A stretch of 41,829 nucleotides of DNA from Ruminococcaceae bacterium UBA5905 (GCA_002431285.1 DJEF01000048.1:37002-78830); one strand, 5' to 3'. Positions 6,508 through 14,082 are shown, numbered from the stretch's first letter. The notes: generated from the sequence alone by a model not told the origin. Translations and numbers: made by a program.

Positions 6508-8787
6508 TCATTCCTGTCCTTTCAGCGCCTCCACCATGTCGATCTTCCGGTTTTTCCGCGCCACCATGAGGCTGACCAGAAGCGCCATGCCCACGGTGAG
6601 CAGGACGGTCAGCAGATAGGAGCCGACCCCGATGGCCATCTTCATTTCGTATTCCGACGCCAGCACCTTCAGCAGATAGGCCAGCGTCAGCGCACCCACC
6701 GGGATGCCCACGGCGATCCCCACCACCGACAGAGCCAGATTCTGACCCGCCAGCAGGCGGCCGATCTTCCGATCCCGGAAGCCCACCACCTTCAGGGTGG
6801 CCATCTCCCGATAGCGCTCGGTATAGCTCATGGTGCCGAGATTGTAGAGCACGATGATCCCCAGCAGCATGGCGCCGCCCACCAGCAGATAGATCATCGT
6901 ATCCATAATGGACAGAAAGCTCTCAAAGGAATCCATGATCATCTGCTTGGACTGCACCGACTTGATGCCGTCGGCGGGCTCGATGGCGCTCTTGTCCGTG
7001 TCGGTATACACCGAATCCACCGTGTACGGAATCTTCAGGGAATCGGCGTAGACATCGGAGACGATCATATTCTCCGACACACTGCGGAAGATGCCCGCCA
7101 CCCGCAGCGTATACGACTCGTCCGAGCCGAAAGGGCTGACGGAAACCGTGTCTCCCGTATGCAGGCCGAACCGCTCGGCCAGACGCATACAGACATACGC
7201 ACCGTCGTCGCCGATGGGGATCCGCTCGGTGTTTTCATCCATGATCCGAATCTTATCGTGGGCGATATGGTACACATCCAGCGAGACGGTCTTGCCGTCC
7301 GTCTGCACGCTGACCGAGCCGCCGTAATCGCCGGTATACCGGTCGATGATCTCCCGGCGCTCTGCATCCGTCGCCGTCTCGGACAGGAAAATGCGGGAGG
7401 AATAGTGCAGGCCGTTGTCGTAATACATATCCAGAAACGCGTTCATCGTATCCCTCATGCCGAAGGAGGCCAGCACCAGAATGGTGCATCCTACAATGCC
7501 CACCAGGCTCATGGCCGTTCTGGCCTTATGCCGCACGATATCCCGCATATTCCAGCGGGTGCCGAAGGGCAGCCGGTGGAAGAGCCGCGTGCGCTCGACG
7601 AGCATCGGCTTCATCTGCTTGGGCGTATAGGGGCGCAGAGAATCCGCCGCCGTTCCCGCCAGCATGGTCCGCACGGAGAAAAACCCGATGAGGGTCAGCA
7701 GAACGACAATGAGCGCGATCGCCAACCCGCAGAACCCGGGGAAAACCAGCCGCCATTCCGGCAAATCCATATAGGTGCCCATCATGCCGTCAGGATTCAT
7801 AATGCACCAGGCGACGGCGTATCCCATGCCGATGCCCAGCGCCGTCCCGACGACCGCCACGAAAAAGGCATAGGCGGTATAGTGCCGGGTGATGCGGCTG
7901 TCGTGGAAACCCAGCGCCTTGAGGGTGCCGATCTGCGTTTTCTCCTTGGCCGTCAGCCGATGCATGGTTGTCACCATGGTCAGCAGCCCAATGAGCAGAA
8001 ACAGCGCGGGGAGAATGCTCCCCATGGCCTTGCCCTCGCTGACCTCGCCCTCCGCCTGGGAATAGGACAGGGTATCGTCCTTGGTGAGCATGACCGTCGT
8101 TTCCCCCAGCGCCCGGTTGACCGCCTCGGAGAGGGTCTCCTTATCCGCATCGGACAGCACATGGATCATGGGATAATAGCCGAATCCCACAGCCTTTTCG
8201 TATAAGGCCGGGGAAATGTACGCATAGCCATGGGTGGAAAAATCCGGCATCAGCTGGGTATTGTCCCGCACACAGATCATCTGCTCGGCGGCCTTGATCA
8301 GCCCCTGCACCCGGCCGGTGATTTGCGTGTTGCGATAAACAAACGTCACCGTATCTCCGACAGAGAAATCGTTCTCCCCGGCATACCGGTCGGAGAGCCA
8401 GACCCCGTCCGCGCTGGTCCCATCGTATGCGTCGCCGCTCACCGATACAAAGGACGACACCGCCGGGTCGGTGGTCACCATCAGCGCCACGCTGTCGCCG
8501 TCCCGCTCCTGCACATCCACATTGACCGACAGAAAGCGCGCCGCCGCCTGCACCCCGTCGATGGCCGCGACCTTTTGCCGCTGCTCCGGCGTGTAGCCCT
8601 TCTCGTTCACCAGCCGGTAATCGGCAAAATGGCAATCGTCGAAAAAGGTGGTCATGTTGCTTTCGATGCTGACCCATTCCATATTGAAGCCGACAAACAT
8701 CCCTACGCCCAGCATCACCATCAGGATCATGGAAATGAACTGCGCCTTGTAGCTCCAGGCGGTGCGGAGCATTTTCTTCAGTAACAT
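6508..8787 (-). CDS. FtsX/MacB-like ABC transporter permease
   Basis: A 759-aa permease with the two-module FtsX-like layout: an N-terminal membrane segment (about residues 15-35), a large extracytoplasmic domain, three helices near 265-400, then a second membrane segment (about 455), a second external domain and three C-terminal helices (from about 630). The permease signature near the end (TLKVVGFRDRKIGRLLAGQN) matches the family, and a similar copy occurs mid-protein (GTLKALGFHDSRITRHY). Such permeases work mechanically on lipids, peptides or envelope proteins rather than as classical importers. The start at 8787 follows an AAGGAGC. The ATPase gene ends 13 bp upstream, so the two form one transporter. 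Confidence 0.85.
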   Translation of the reverse strand: MLLKKMLRTAWSYKAQFISMILMVMLGVGMFVGFNMEWVSIESNMTTFFDDCHFADYRLVNEKGYTPEQRQKVAAIDGVQAAARFLSVNVDVQERDGDSVALMVTTDPAVSSFVSVSGDAYDGTSADGVWLSDRYAGENDFSVGDTVTFVYRNTQITGRVQGLIKAAEQMICVRDNTQLMPDFSTHGYAYISPALYEKAVGFGYYPMIHVLSDADKETLSEAVNRALGETTVMLTKDDTLSYSQAEGEVSEGKAMGSILPALFLLIGLLTMVTTMHRLTAKEKTQIGTLKALGFHDSRITRHYTAYAFFVAVVGTALGIGMGYAVAWCIMNPDGMMGTYMDLPEWRLVFPGFCGLAIALIVVLLTLIGFFSVRTMLAGTAADSLRPYTPKQMKPMLVERTRLFHRLPFGTRWNMRDIVRHKARTAMSLVGIVGCTILVLASFGMRDTMNAFLDMYYDNGLHYSSRIFLSETATDAERREIIDRYTGDYGGSVSVQTDGKTVSLDVYHIAHDKIRIMDENTERIPIGDDGAYVCMRLAERFGLHTGDTVSVSPFGSDESYTLRVAGIFRSVSENMIVSDVYADSLKIPYTVDSVYTDTDKSAIEPADGIKSVQSKQMIMDSFESFLSIMDTMIYLLVGGAMLLGIIVLYNLGTMSYTERYREMATLKVVGFRDRKIGRLLAGQNLALSVVGIAVGIPVGALTLAYLLKVLASEYEMKMAIGVGSYLLTVLLTVGMALLVSLMVARKNRKIDMVEALKGQE

Positions 8788-8800
8788 AAAAACGCTCCTT

Positions 8801-9502
8801 TTACCAGTCGATCTCGTCCGCCGAGGCCGGGTGTGCCTGATCCTCCGCCGATACAACCTTGCCGTTCTTGACATGAATGACCGTATCCGCCATCCGGGCA
8901 ATATTCTGGTTGTGGGTCACGATGACGATGGTCTTGCCGTATTCCCGGGCCATTTTCAGCAGGAGCTTCAACACCAGCACGCCGGTGGTCGAATCCAGCG
9001 CGCCGGTGGGCTCGTCGCACAGCAGAATCTTCGGATTCTTCGCCAGCGCCCGGGCGATGGATACCCGCTGCTGCTCGCCGCCCGACAGCTCGGAGGGGAA
9101 ATTCTTCGCGTGGTCGGCCAGGCCGACCTCCTCCAGCATTTTTGTCGCGGACAGGGAATGGGGCGCAATCTCCTTGACCAGCGCCACATTCTCATGCACG
9201 GTCAGGGTGGGGATCAGATTATAGAACTGAAACACAAACCCCACCGTTTCCGCCCGATAGTCCGCCAGCTCGTTTTTGGACAGGGTGGAGATGTCCTTGC
9301 CGCACACCAGAATTCGGCCCGATGTGGGACTGTCCAGCCCTCCCAGCATATTGAGCAGCGTGCTTTTTCCGGCCCCCGACGGGCCGAGGATCACCACAAA
9401 TTTGCCCTCGTCCAGCGTCAGGTCTACTCCGTCCAGTGCTTTCAGCTCATGATCGCCGCTGGTGTAGACCCGGCTGACATTCTGAAATTCTACAATCGCC
9501 AT
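8801..9502 (-). CDS. ABC transporter ATP-binding protein (MacB/LolD type)
   Basis: A 233-aa ATPase with Walker A GPSGAGKST near residue 39, Q-loop in FVFQFYNLIPTLTVHENV, signature LSGGEQQRVSIARAL, Walker B ILLCDEPTGALD and H-switch VIVTHNQN. The FQFYNLIP and GALDS sequences are typical of ATPases that pair with FtsX/MacB permeases, here the next gene. The start at 9502 is the family N-terminus MAIVEFQNVSRVY, with AAGGAAGG upstream. It follows the HMA protein and the small ORF in the same direction, so its expression probably depends on the promoter at 10016-10044. Confidence 0.92.
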   Translation of the reverse strand: MAIVEFQNVSRVYTSGDHELKALDGVDLTLDEGKFVVILGPSGAGKSTLLNMLGGLDSPTSGRILVCGKDISTLSKNELADYRAETVGFVFQFYNLIPTLTVHENVALVKEIAPHSLSATKMLEEVGLADHAKNFPSELSGGEQQRVSIARALAKNPKILLCDEPTGALDSTTGVLVLKLLLKMAREYGKTIVIVTHNQNIARMADTVIHVKNGKVVSAEDQAHPASADEIDW

Positions 9503-9540
9503 GTCCCGATTCCTTCCTTCCCGATCTCCATTCCCCTCGC

Positions 9541-9657
9541 TCAGAGAGACTTGCGTTTCCAACCCGGCTCCCGCAGGCAGGTACGGCATACCTGCTTTAC
9601 AGAGACGTTCAGACCGATGATGCATAGGGTGACCGCCGCCGATACAATCTCTTCCAC
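9541..9657 (-). CDS. 38-aa Cys-containing mini-protein
   Basis: A small reading frame too short for routine ORF calling. It begins with GTG at 9657, only 5 bp after the stop of the HMA gene, and GGAGGG formed by the last HMA codons provides a ribosome binding site about 9 nt upstream. The product has an acidic start (MEEIVSAAV), a short hydrophobic stretch (about residues 4-19), a CRTC motif (Cys24, Cys27) plus Cys12, and a basic end (WKRKSL). Layout and place next to a metal-binding protein resemble the small Cys-rich membrane proteins found beside metal genes in Clostridia, but I cannot name the family. The function is unknown. Confidence 0.5.
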   Translation of the reverse strand: MEEIVSAAVTLCIIGLNVSVKQVCRTCLREPGWKRKSL

Positions 9658-9662
9658 AGCGC

Positions 9663-9920
9663 TCACCCTCCAAACCGACCGAAAAGCCCCTTCTTTATGT
9701 AGCTTTCCGTCTGCACGGACAATACCCGGTAGCCGGTCTTTTCGATGGCCGCCCGCAAGGCCGCCTCATCGAGCTCGTGTTCGGAGATCAGAACGCTCTC
9801 CCCCTTGGAATGGGACGATTTCACACTCTTGACCGGAAAACTGCTGCGAATGCAGTCGTTGATATGGCTCTCGCACATGGAACACATCATGCCGTCAATT
9901 TTTACCGTGGTCTTGATCAT
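9663..9920 (-). CDS. Heavy-metal-associated (HMA) domain protein
   Basis: An 85-aa single-domain protein with the ferredoxin-like HMA fold. The metal site is GMMCSMCES (CxxC, residues about 12-15), followed by the expected helix and strands (VKSVKSSHSKGESVLISEHELDEAALRAAIEKTGYRVLSV). The extra Cys in INDCIRSSF is seen in this Firmicutes subgroup. CopZ-like proteins carry Cu(I), but specificity cannot be read here and the operator upstream looks more like a DtxR-family site. The start at 9920 follows AAGGAGGG. It is the first gene of the unit that continues into the mini-protein and ABC transporter. Confidence 0.88.
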   Translation of the reverse strand: MIKTTVKIDGMMCSMCESHINDCIRSSFPVKSVKSSHSKGESVLISEHELDEAALRAAIEKTGYRVLSVQTESYIKKGLFGRFGG

Positions 9921-9992
9921 GGCTTTTCCCTCCTTGCATTCCGGTGAAACACCGTTGTCAGCCAATTCTGCGCCGCCCTGTAGCGGCGCATG

Positions 9993-10008
9993 GTTAGCAT
10001 CCGCTAAC
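9993..10008 (-). promoter_or_regulatory. Dyad operator at the HMA start site, DtxR/IdeR/MntR-like
   Basis: GTTAGC-ATCC-GCTAAC, a perfect 6+4+6 dyad placed 7 bp after the -10 box, so it covers the expected start of transcription. The GTTAG/CTAAC half sites resemble those of DtxR-family metal-dependent repressors. A second perfect hairpin (TGCGCCGC/GCGGCGCA, 9969-9990) follows in the leader. Confidence 0.6.
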
Positions 10009-10015
10009 TACGGTT

Positions 10016-10044
10016 ATTATAGTCCCCGTTTTTTTCCTTGTCAA
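10016..10044 (-). promoter_or_regulatory. Perfect consensus sigma-A promoter of the HMA/ABC unit
   Basis: TTGACA (10039-10044), 17-bp spacer, TATAAT (10016-10021), both boxes at full consensus. Such strength fits a repressor-controlled gene, in line with the dyad just downstream. Confidence 0.92.
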
Positions 10045-10161
10045 GAGTTTTACAAAGTTTTTTACGGCCCGGCGGCTGCGCGCGCCGACGGAGACGGATA
10101 CGCCGGAGAGACGGCGCGCGGCGCTGACCTTGCGCCCCGTTCCGGCGGGCCGTATTTTCGG

Positions 10162-10218
10162 GCAAAGCCAAAGGGCCTGCCGTCTGCGATACACAGATAA
10201 CAGACCCTTTGGCTTTGC
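10162..10218. other. Long hairpin, 14-bp arms
   Basis: Arms GCAAAGCCAAAGGG (10162-10175) and CCCTTTGGCTTTGC (10205-10218) are perfectly complementary around a 29-nt loop holding a smaller TCTG/CAGA stem. It lies about 90 bp after the stop of the cyclase-like gene and may act as its terminator, though there is no T-run. The rest of 10045-10310 shows no gene that I can support. Confidence 0.6.
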
Positions 10219-10310
10219 TCAACGGTTCTGCTCCGGAATTCCGTCTGAGAAACGGGGACGCCTCCGGTCCGATCCATGAAGCGCCGCAAATGCAGGCGGA
10301 CGGGCGGCAT

Positions 10311-11375
10311 TTACCGCATGAAGTATTCCACAATGATGTCGGTATACTCTATGCCGCTCATATCGCTCAGAGCGTCCGCCGCCATGCGCAGAAACATCAG
10401 CGCGTTGCAGTCCGACCAGGTGTAGACCTCGGAGGTGTCGTTGCACTTAAATCCGCCGTTCGTGGGGTCCTGCAGGGACAGAAAATGCTTGATGAGCCGC
10501 ACGATCTTAGGGGAGGTGAACCCGGATTTGCCCGAGGCCAGCAGCCCAATGCCCATCCAGGCCGCCCCGAAATGCCGGAAGGTGAACAGGGTGCCCCGCC
10601 GAATTCCCACCTCGAAGAAGATCTCATAGCCGCCGGATGCATCCCGCCGACGCAGGTATTCCACCGCCCGGCCGATGGGCCGACCGTACATAAACCTGTT
10701 CCGGCAGGACAATGCCCAGAGGGCATAGCCGGTGGCCGACTGGGAGGATTCATACTGATTCTCCACGATCGTCTGCTCCACCCCGGCATACAGGGCCAGC
10801 ACATTTTCGGTCAGATTGGCGTTGCGCACATTCCCAAAGCCGCCGTCCTCATTCTGCAGCTGCAGCAGCCACGCGACGGCGGCATTCAGCGCCTTTTCCA
10901 CCGCCGCGTCCCTGACCTGCCGCTGGCTCTGCAAGAATACGATGCACAGAGCCGTGCGGAAGGTGGTGGACAGATCGTGCTTATAGTCGCCCCAGCCGCC
11001 ATCGGGATTTTGCAGCGCCAGAATGGCCTCCACGCAGTCCTTGATATCGTTCTTCACAAATTCCAGGCCGAAGTCCGGTCCGTAGATTGCATACTGCTCC
11101 GCATATTTCTCCAGCGCCAGACCGACCCAGACCCAGTCGATGGTCAGGACGGCGTGCTTGCGGGGGAGCAGCAGCCAGGCGCGCACCGCCTCGTTGATGA
11201 GCTGCTTCTGATTCTCCGTCAGAATATCGCAGAACAGCGTCGCGGCATACACCACCTCGGCGGTATTCTGCTCATTGGGAGAAATGTCCCGCACCCAGCT
11301 CCAGCCGAAGCACTCTTTATTCTGGGTCTCAAACAGCCACATCAGGGCCTTGTCGATCTCCTTACGATAGATCAT
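10311..11375 (-). CDS. Prenyltransferase/squalene-cyclase-fold protein
   Basis: A 354-aa all-alpha protein with repeated QW-like motifs of the terpene cyclase/prenyltransferase alpha-alpha barrel: ALQNPDGGWGDYKHD (near residue 145), LLQLQNEDGGFGNVRN (near 200) and FLSLQDPTNGGFKCND (near 315). It lacks the DxDD acid motif of class II cyclases, so cyclase activity is doubtful; a WSDCNA near the C-terminus is a possible metal or substrate site. There is no signal peptide. Start: MIYRKEID with AGGAGG 8 nt upstream. It sits 180 bp after the TIR gene, same strand, so co-transcription is possible but not shown. The real substrate or partner is unknown. Confidence 0.75.
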   Translation of the reverse strand: MIYRKEIDKALMWLFETQNKECFGWSWVRDISPNEQNTAEVVYAATLFCDILTENQKQLINEAVRAWLLLPRKHAVLTIDWVWVGLALEKYAEQYAIYGPDFGLEFVKNDIKDCVEAILALQNPDGGWGDYKHDLSTTFRTALCIVFLQSQRQVRDAAVEKALNAAVAWLLQLQNEDGGFGNVRNANLTENVLALYAGVEQTIVENQYESSQSATGYALWALSCRNRFMYGRPIGRAVEYLRRRDASGGYEIFFEVGIRRGTLFTFRHFGAAWMGIGLLASGKSGFTSPKIVRLIKHFLSLQDPTNGGFKCNDTSEVYTWSDCNALMFLRMAADALSDMSGIEYTDIIVEYFMR

Positions 11376-11555
11376 GCAAGTTCCTCCTAACTGAAACGAT
11401 GGGGCCCGGCCGTTTGAAGGCCGCGCCGCTTTTATTCCGGCTAAGCCGGCCTGGCCGGCCCGCGCCGCCCTCGGAGCCGCAATGCCGCCCCCGCGGGGGC
11501 GGCGCAGGCCGGGGCACATTCCGCGGCGGAAACGCCCGCTCCCTCATCGCCGCGC
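11376..11555. other. GC-rich palindromic spacer
   Basis: Contains a 20-bp perfect palindrome (11484-11503, GCCGCCCCCG mirrored) and several GGCCGG-type inverted repeats around 11405-11460. On the minus strand these could fold downstream of the TIR stop and weaken or stop transcription before the cyclase-like gene. No ORF with a ribosome binding site was seen. Confidence 0.55.
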
Positions 11556-12689
11556 CTACCCCAGCAGCAGCCGACAGATCCGGGTGATGTCGGCGGTATT
11601 GTTTTCAAACAGGCGGCAGTCCCGTATGTTGCACCGCAAGGCGGTCTCGCCGAAAGCATTCAGCCCGATCAGCACCCGCTCCCGGTTCTCCCGCAGCCGC
11701 TGAATGAACGGCTGGGGCACCTCCATGCCCACATTCGACCAGAACAGCACGATCTTCCGGTGCTCCTCAAACCGCGCCTCTTCCCATGCATCCGGCGTCA
11801 GCACACGGATGTCGGTTTTCACCTCGTAAGCATCCAGCACATCGTGGATCACATCGCACATGAAGAACGCCCCGTCGTATTCCGCCATATCGGTGAGGAT
11901 CCACAGGCTGACCTCGCCGTCCCGGGCGGAATTTTCGATCTTGCGGCGGAAGCTCCCGCACGCCCGCTGCGCCAGCTCGCGGGACAGCGGCAGATTCAGG
12001 CTGCGTACCCCCCGGTAATGGCGGCTCAGCAGATACATGGCCAGCGGATTGCTCTGTTCCCCGGCCAGCCGCTCCAGACCGTCGATATACGCATCCGCAT
12101 CGCCGGTGCGGATATAGGTCGCTCTCAGACAGTACACGGCGTAATTATAAAACGGGTCGCGCATGGGCTTGTCCATATACTCGAACACGTCGGTATTGCC
12201 GAACAGCCCCCAATAGGCGTTGAGAAAATCCCGCTTGCCGATCCCCTCCGTCCGGGCGGACCCCGCCTGCCGCAAGCCGTTGTTCAGATGCGCGATGGCC
12301 GCATCAAAATCGCCGAAGCACTCATACGGCCGCAAAAACGGGGGCAGCCCGGCGGTATCGTCCTGAATGGAATAGATGTAAATGCGGCGGCCGGGATCCT
12401 TCATCAGCAGATTGAGAAAGGTCATCCATTCCTGGGCGACCCAGCCCTGGGAGATATACTCCGCCTGAGAAAAGACCACCAGAATGGCCCCGGAATCCTC
12501 CAGCGCGTTCTGAATCTCCAGCATATAGTTGGCGATTCCCTTGTCGGGAAGCACCGTATTGGAGAAAAACACCCGGAATCCGCCGCGACTCAGGGTCTCA
12601 TAGAACCGACCCGCCACCTCGCGATCCGCCGTCAGCCCCGCCTCGGTGGAATTCTTAAAGGAAATGAACAGATCGTACGGATAACTCAT
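11556..12689 (-). CDS. TIR-domain protein with helical-repeat middle
   Basis: A 377-aa soluble protein. Residues 4-130 form a TIR domain: box 1 YDLFISFKN, then FRVFFSNTVLPDKGIANYM, then the conserved S74-Y79-S-x-W83-x3-E87 motif in which Glu87 matches the catalytic Glu of NAD-cleaving TIR enzymes. The central part (about 150-255) looks like Sel1/TPR-type helices (NYAVYCLRATYIRTGDAD, NPLAMYLLSRHYRG). The C-terminal part (about 260-377) is alpha/beta with Rossmann-like strands (VSLWILTDM, RKIVLFWSNVG, ERVLIGLNAFG) and no family I recognise. It starts 4 bp after the methyltransferase, with AAAGGATG as binding site. Bacterial TIR proteins are often NADase effectors of anti-phage systems, but signalling is an alternative. 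Confidence 0.85.
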   Translation of the reverse strand: MSYPYDLFISFKNSTEAGLTADREVAGRFYETLSRGGFRVFFSNTVLPDKGIANYMLEIQNALEDSGAILVVFSQAEYISQGWVAQEWMTFLNLLMKDPGRRIYIYSIQDDTAGLPPFLRPYECFGDFDAAIAHLNNGLRQAGSARTEGIGKRDFLNAYWGLFGNTDVFEYMDKPMRDPFYNYAVYCLRATYIRTGDADAYIDGLERLAGEQSNPLAMYLLSRHYRGVRSLNLPLSRELAQRACGSFRRKIENSARDGEVSLWILTDMAEYDGAFFMCDVIHDVLDAYEVKTDIRVLTPDAWEEARFEEHRKIVLFWSNVGMEVPQPFIQRLRENRERVLIGLNAFGETALRCNIRDCRLFENNTADITRICRLLLG

Positions 12690-12693
12690 AGGC

Positions 12694-13443
12694 TCATCCT
12701 TTTCGACATTTCACGATCAGATAGGCCGGGCGGTGCAGCTCCTGAGCCGTTTTCGGCACCCGTTCGATCAGCTCCCGACTCGGAGAGGGCTCAATAACCC
12801 GCTCCAGCCGGAATCCGGCGGCGATCAGTGCGTTGAACACGGTATCCGTTTTGTGGTGGTATTTGGTGATGGTTTTTCCCAGCCAGGAGATATGCCGCAC
12901 CCCCTCCTCGCCGTAGTGATCCACCACATAGCCCGTGGGGACGCCGGTGTCCGGGTCGGTGATCCACTGCTGCCCCGTCAAATTGGCGGTGTACATGGGA
13001 TGCTCCATGGAAAACACAAAGACGCCATGCGCATTGAGCCGTCCCGCGACGGCGGCAAACAGCCCGGCAAAATCCTCAATATAGTGGATCGCCAGGCAGC
13101 TGACCGCCATATCAAAGGTTTCCTCGACGGTGTTCAGCGCCTCGGCCGACAGCACCCGATAGGTGATGCGGGGATGCGAATTCTCCCGTCTGCCCTTCTC
13201 GATCATCTTCTCGGACACGTCGATGCCCAGCACCCGGCGCGCGCCGGCGGCAGCGATCTTCGCGGTCATAGCGCCGTATCCGCAGCCGATGTCCACCACC
13301 GAGCGGTCGGTCACATCCCCCAGCAGCTCCAGCACAATCGGCTGCTCGATCAGATCGTTGTAGTTATTTGCGGCATTGCGCAGATCAATATAGTTATTGA
13401 AAAAGTTCTCGTCGTCATAGATGGCCAGATTTTTCCCGGACAT
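12694..13443 (-). CDS. Class I SAM-dependent methyltransferase
   Basis: A 249-aa methyltransferase of the UbiE/type 11 class. Motif I is VVDIGCGYGAMTAKI (about residues 49-63), followed by VLGIDVSEKMIEKGR (acidic ribose-binding Asp), FDMAVSCLAIHYIEDF and HGVFVFSMEHPMY. The remainder (HISWLGKTITKYHHKTDTVFNALIAAGFRLERVIEP) resembles small-molecule methyltransferases. The substrate is not deducible. I prefer the ATG at 13443 to the one at 13449 because GAGGAGA directly abuts the latter. It heads a two-gene unit with the TIR protein (4-bp gap) behind its own promoter. Confidence 0.88.
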   Translation of the reverse strand: MSGKNLAIYDDENFFNNYIDLRNAANNYNDLIEQPIVLELLGDVTDRSVVDIGCGYGAMTAKIAAAGARRVLGIDVSEKMIEKGRRENSHPRITYRVLSAEALNTVEETFDMAVSCLAIHYIEDFAGLFAAVAGRLNAHGVFVFSMEHPMYTANLTGQQWITDPDTGVPTGYVVDHYGEEGVRHISWLGKTITKYHHKTDTVFNALIAAGFRLERVIEPSPSRELIERVPKTAQELHRPAYLIVKCRKG

Positions 13444-13482
13444 ATCCATTCTCCTCGCTGTAAAATGTGGGGGCACATCGTC

Positions 13483-13511
13483 ATTGTACCATCCGGCCGC
13501 ACTTTTTGCAA
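13483..13511 (-). promoter_or_regulatory. Promoter of the methyltransferase-TIR unit
   Basis: TTGCAA (13506-13511), 17-bp spacer, TACAAT (13483-13488) on the minus strand, about 40 bp before the methyltransferase start. Confidence 0.75.
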
Positions 13512-13554
13512 CGGTTTGTTTGCGGGCGGCGCGGTTTCACCGCCGACAGTCGAC

Positions 13555-13603
13555 AAAGCTGCCGGCAAGAACGCCCCGCAAAGCTGCCGGCAAGAATGCC
13601 CGC
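13555..13603 (+). repeat. Two tandem 24/25-bp repeats, Lys/Ala-rich if translated
   Basis: AAAGCTGCCGGCAAGAAC-GCCCCGC (13555-13579) is followed at once by a near copy (13580-13603) lacking one C. Without the extra C both would read KAAGKNAR on plus, continuing KKAQSSAKAPQP to a TAG at 13640-13642. It looks like a frameshifted remnant of a Lys-rich tail. There is no start or ribosome binding site, so it is not called as a gene. Confidence 0.5.
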
Positions 13604-13643
13604 AAAAAGGCGCAAAGCTCCGCAAAAGCCCCACAACCGTAGA

Positions 13644-13675
13644 AGCCGTATCAAAGCGCGCGCTTCGATACGGCT
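13644..13675. terminator. Hairpin after the parA unit
   Basis: Arms AGCCGTATC and GATACGGCT with an inner AAGCGC/GCGCTT stem; no clear T-run on either strand. It is the only strong structure between the Lys-rich gene stop (13732) and the divergent promoter region. Confidence 0.55.
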
Positions 13676-13731
13676 CCCGTTTCCGGTCTGCAATTGTGTG
13701 TACGCCGACAAAGCGGCGCGATCCGCACCCG

Positions 13732-14082
13732 TCACAGCAGCCACACGGGCAGCTCCTGTCCTACGGCGTAGCCGGGGGCGACGGTCGGCTCCTGGGGAGC
13801 CGCAGTTTTCTTCGGCTGCCTTTTCGCCGGGGCTTTCGGAGCCGCCGGTTTCCCGGTCGCCGATTTTTTGGTCGAGGTCTTGGGGGCAGCGGGCTTTTCC
13901 GCCGTCTTTTCCGCCGGGGCCTTTTTGGTCGCCGGTTTCTTCGCCGCCGATTTTTTGGATGCCGGCTTTTTGGCCGTCGGCTGTTCCGACGCCTGCGCCG
14001 CAGCGACGGGCGCTGCGGTCTCCTCCGCCGGAGCGGCGGCCGCCTTGGCGGCTCTCGCCAGACTGTTTTTACCTACGGGCAT
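13732..14082 (-). CDS. Lys/Ala/Pro-rich, histone H1-like protein after ParA
   Basis: A 116-aa low-complexity basic protein: MPVGKNSLARAAKAAAAP, then (K/P/A)-rich repeats such as KKPASKKSAAKKPATKK and KPAAPKTSTKKSATGKPAAPK, ending in a neutral tail, VAPGYAVGQELPVWLL. The tract resembles histone H1/AlgP-type DNA-binding tails. It starts inside the end of parA (14-bp overlap) with an AAGGAGG, so the two are translationally coupled, and it occupies the position normally held by parB while showing no ParB domain. A role as nonspecific DNA or nucleoid partner of the ParA is inferred. Length and repeat number may vary between strains. Confidence 0.75.
   Translation of the reverse strand: MPVGKNSLARAAKAAAAPAEETAAPVAAAQASEQPTAKKPASKKSAAKKPATKKAPAEKTAEKPAAPKTSTKKSATGKPAAPKAPAKRQPKKTAAPQEPTVAPGYAVGQELPVWLL

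Noticed and set aside
10004..10333. Minus-strand 109-aa frame between the cyclase-like and HMA genes
   Set aside because: Overlaps the HMA promoter and the 14-bp hairpin, has no ribosome binding site, and its sequence is Arg-rich without pattern.
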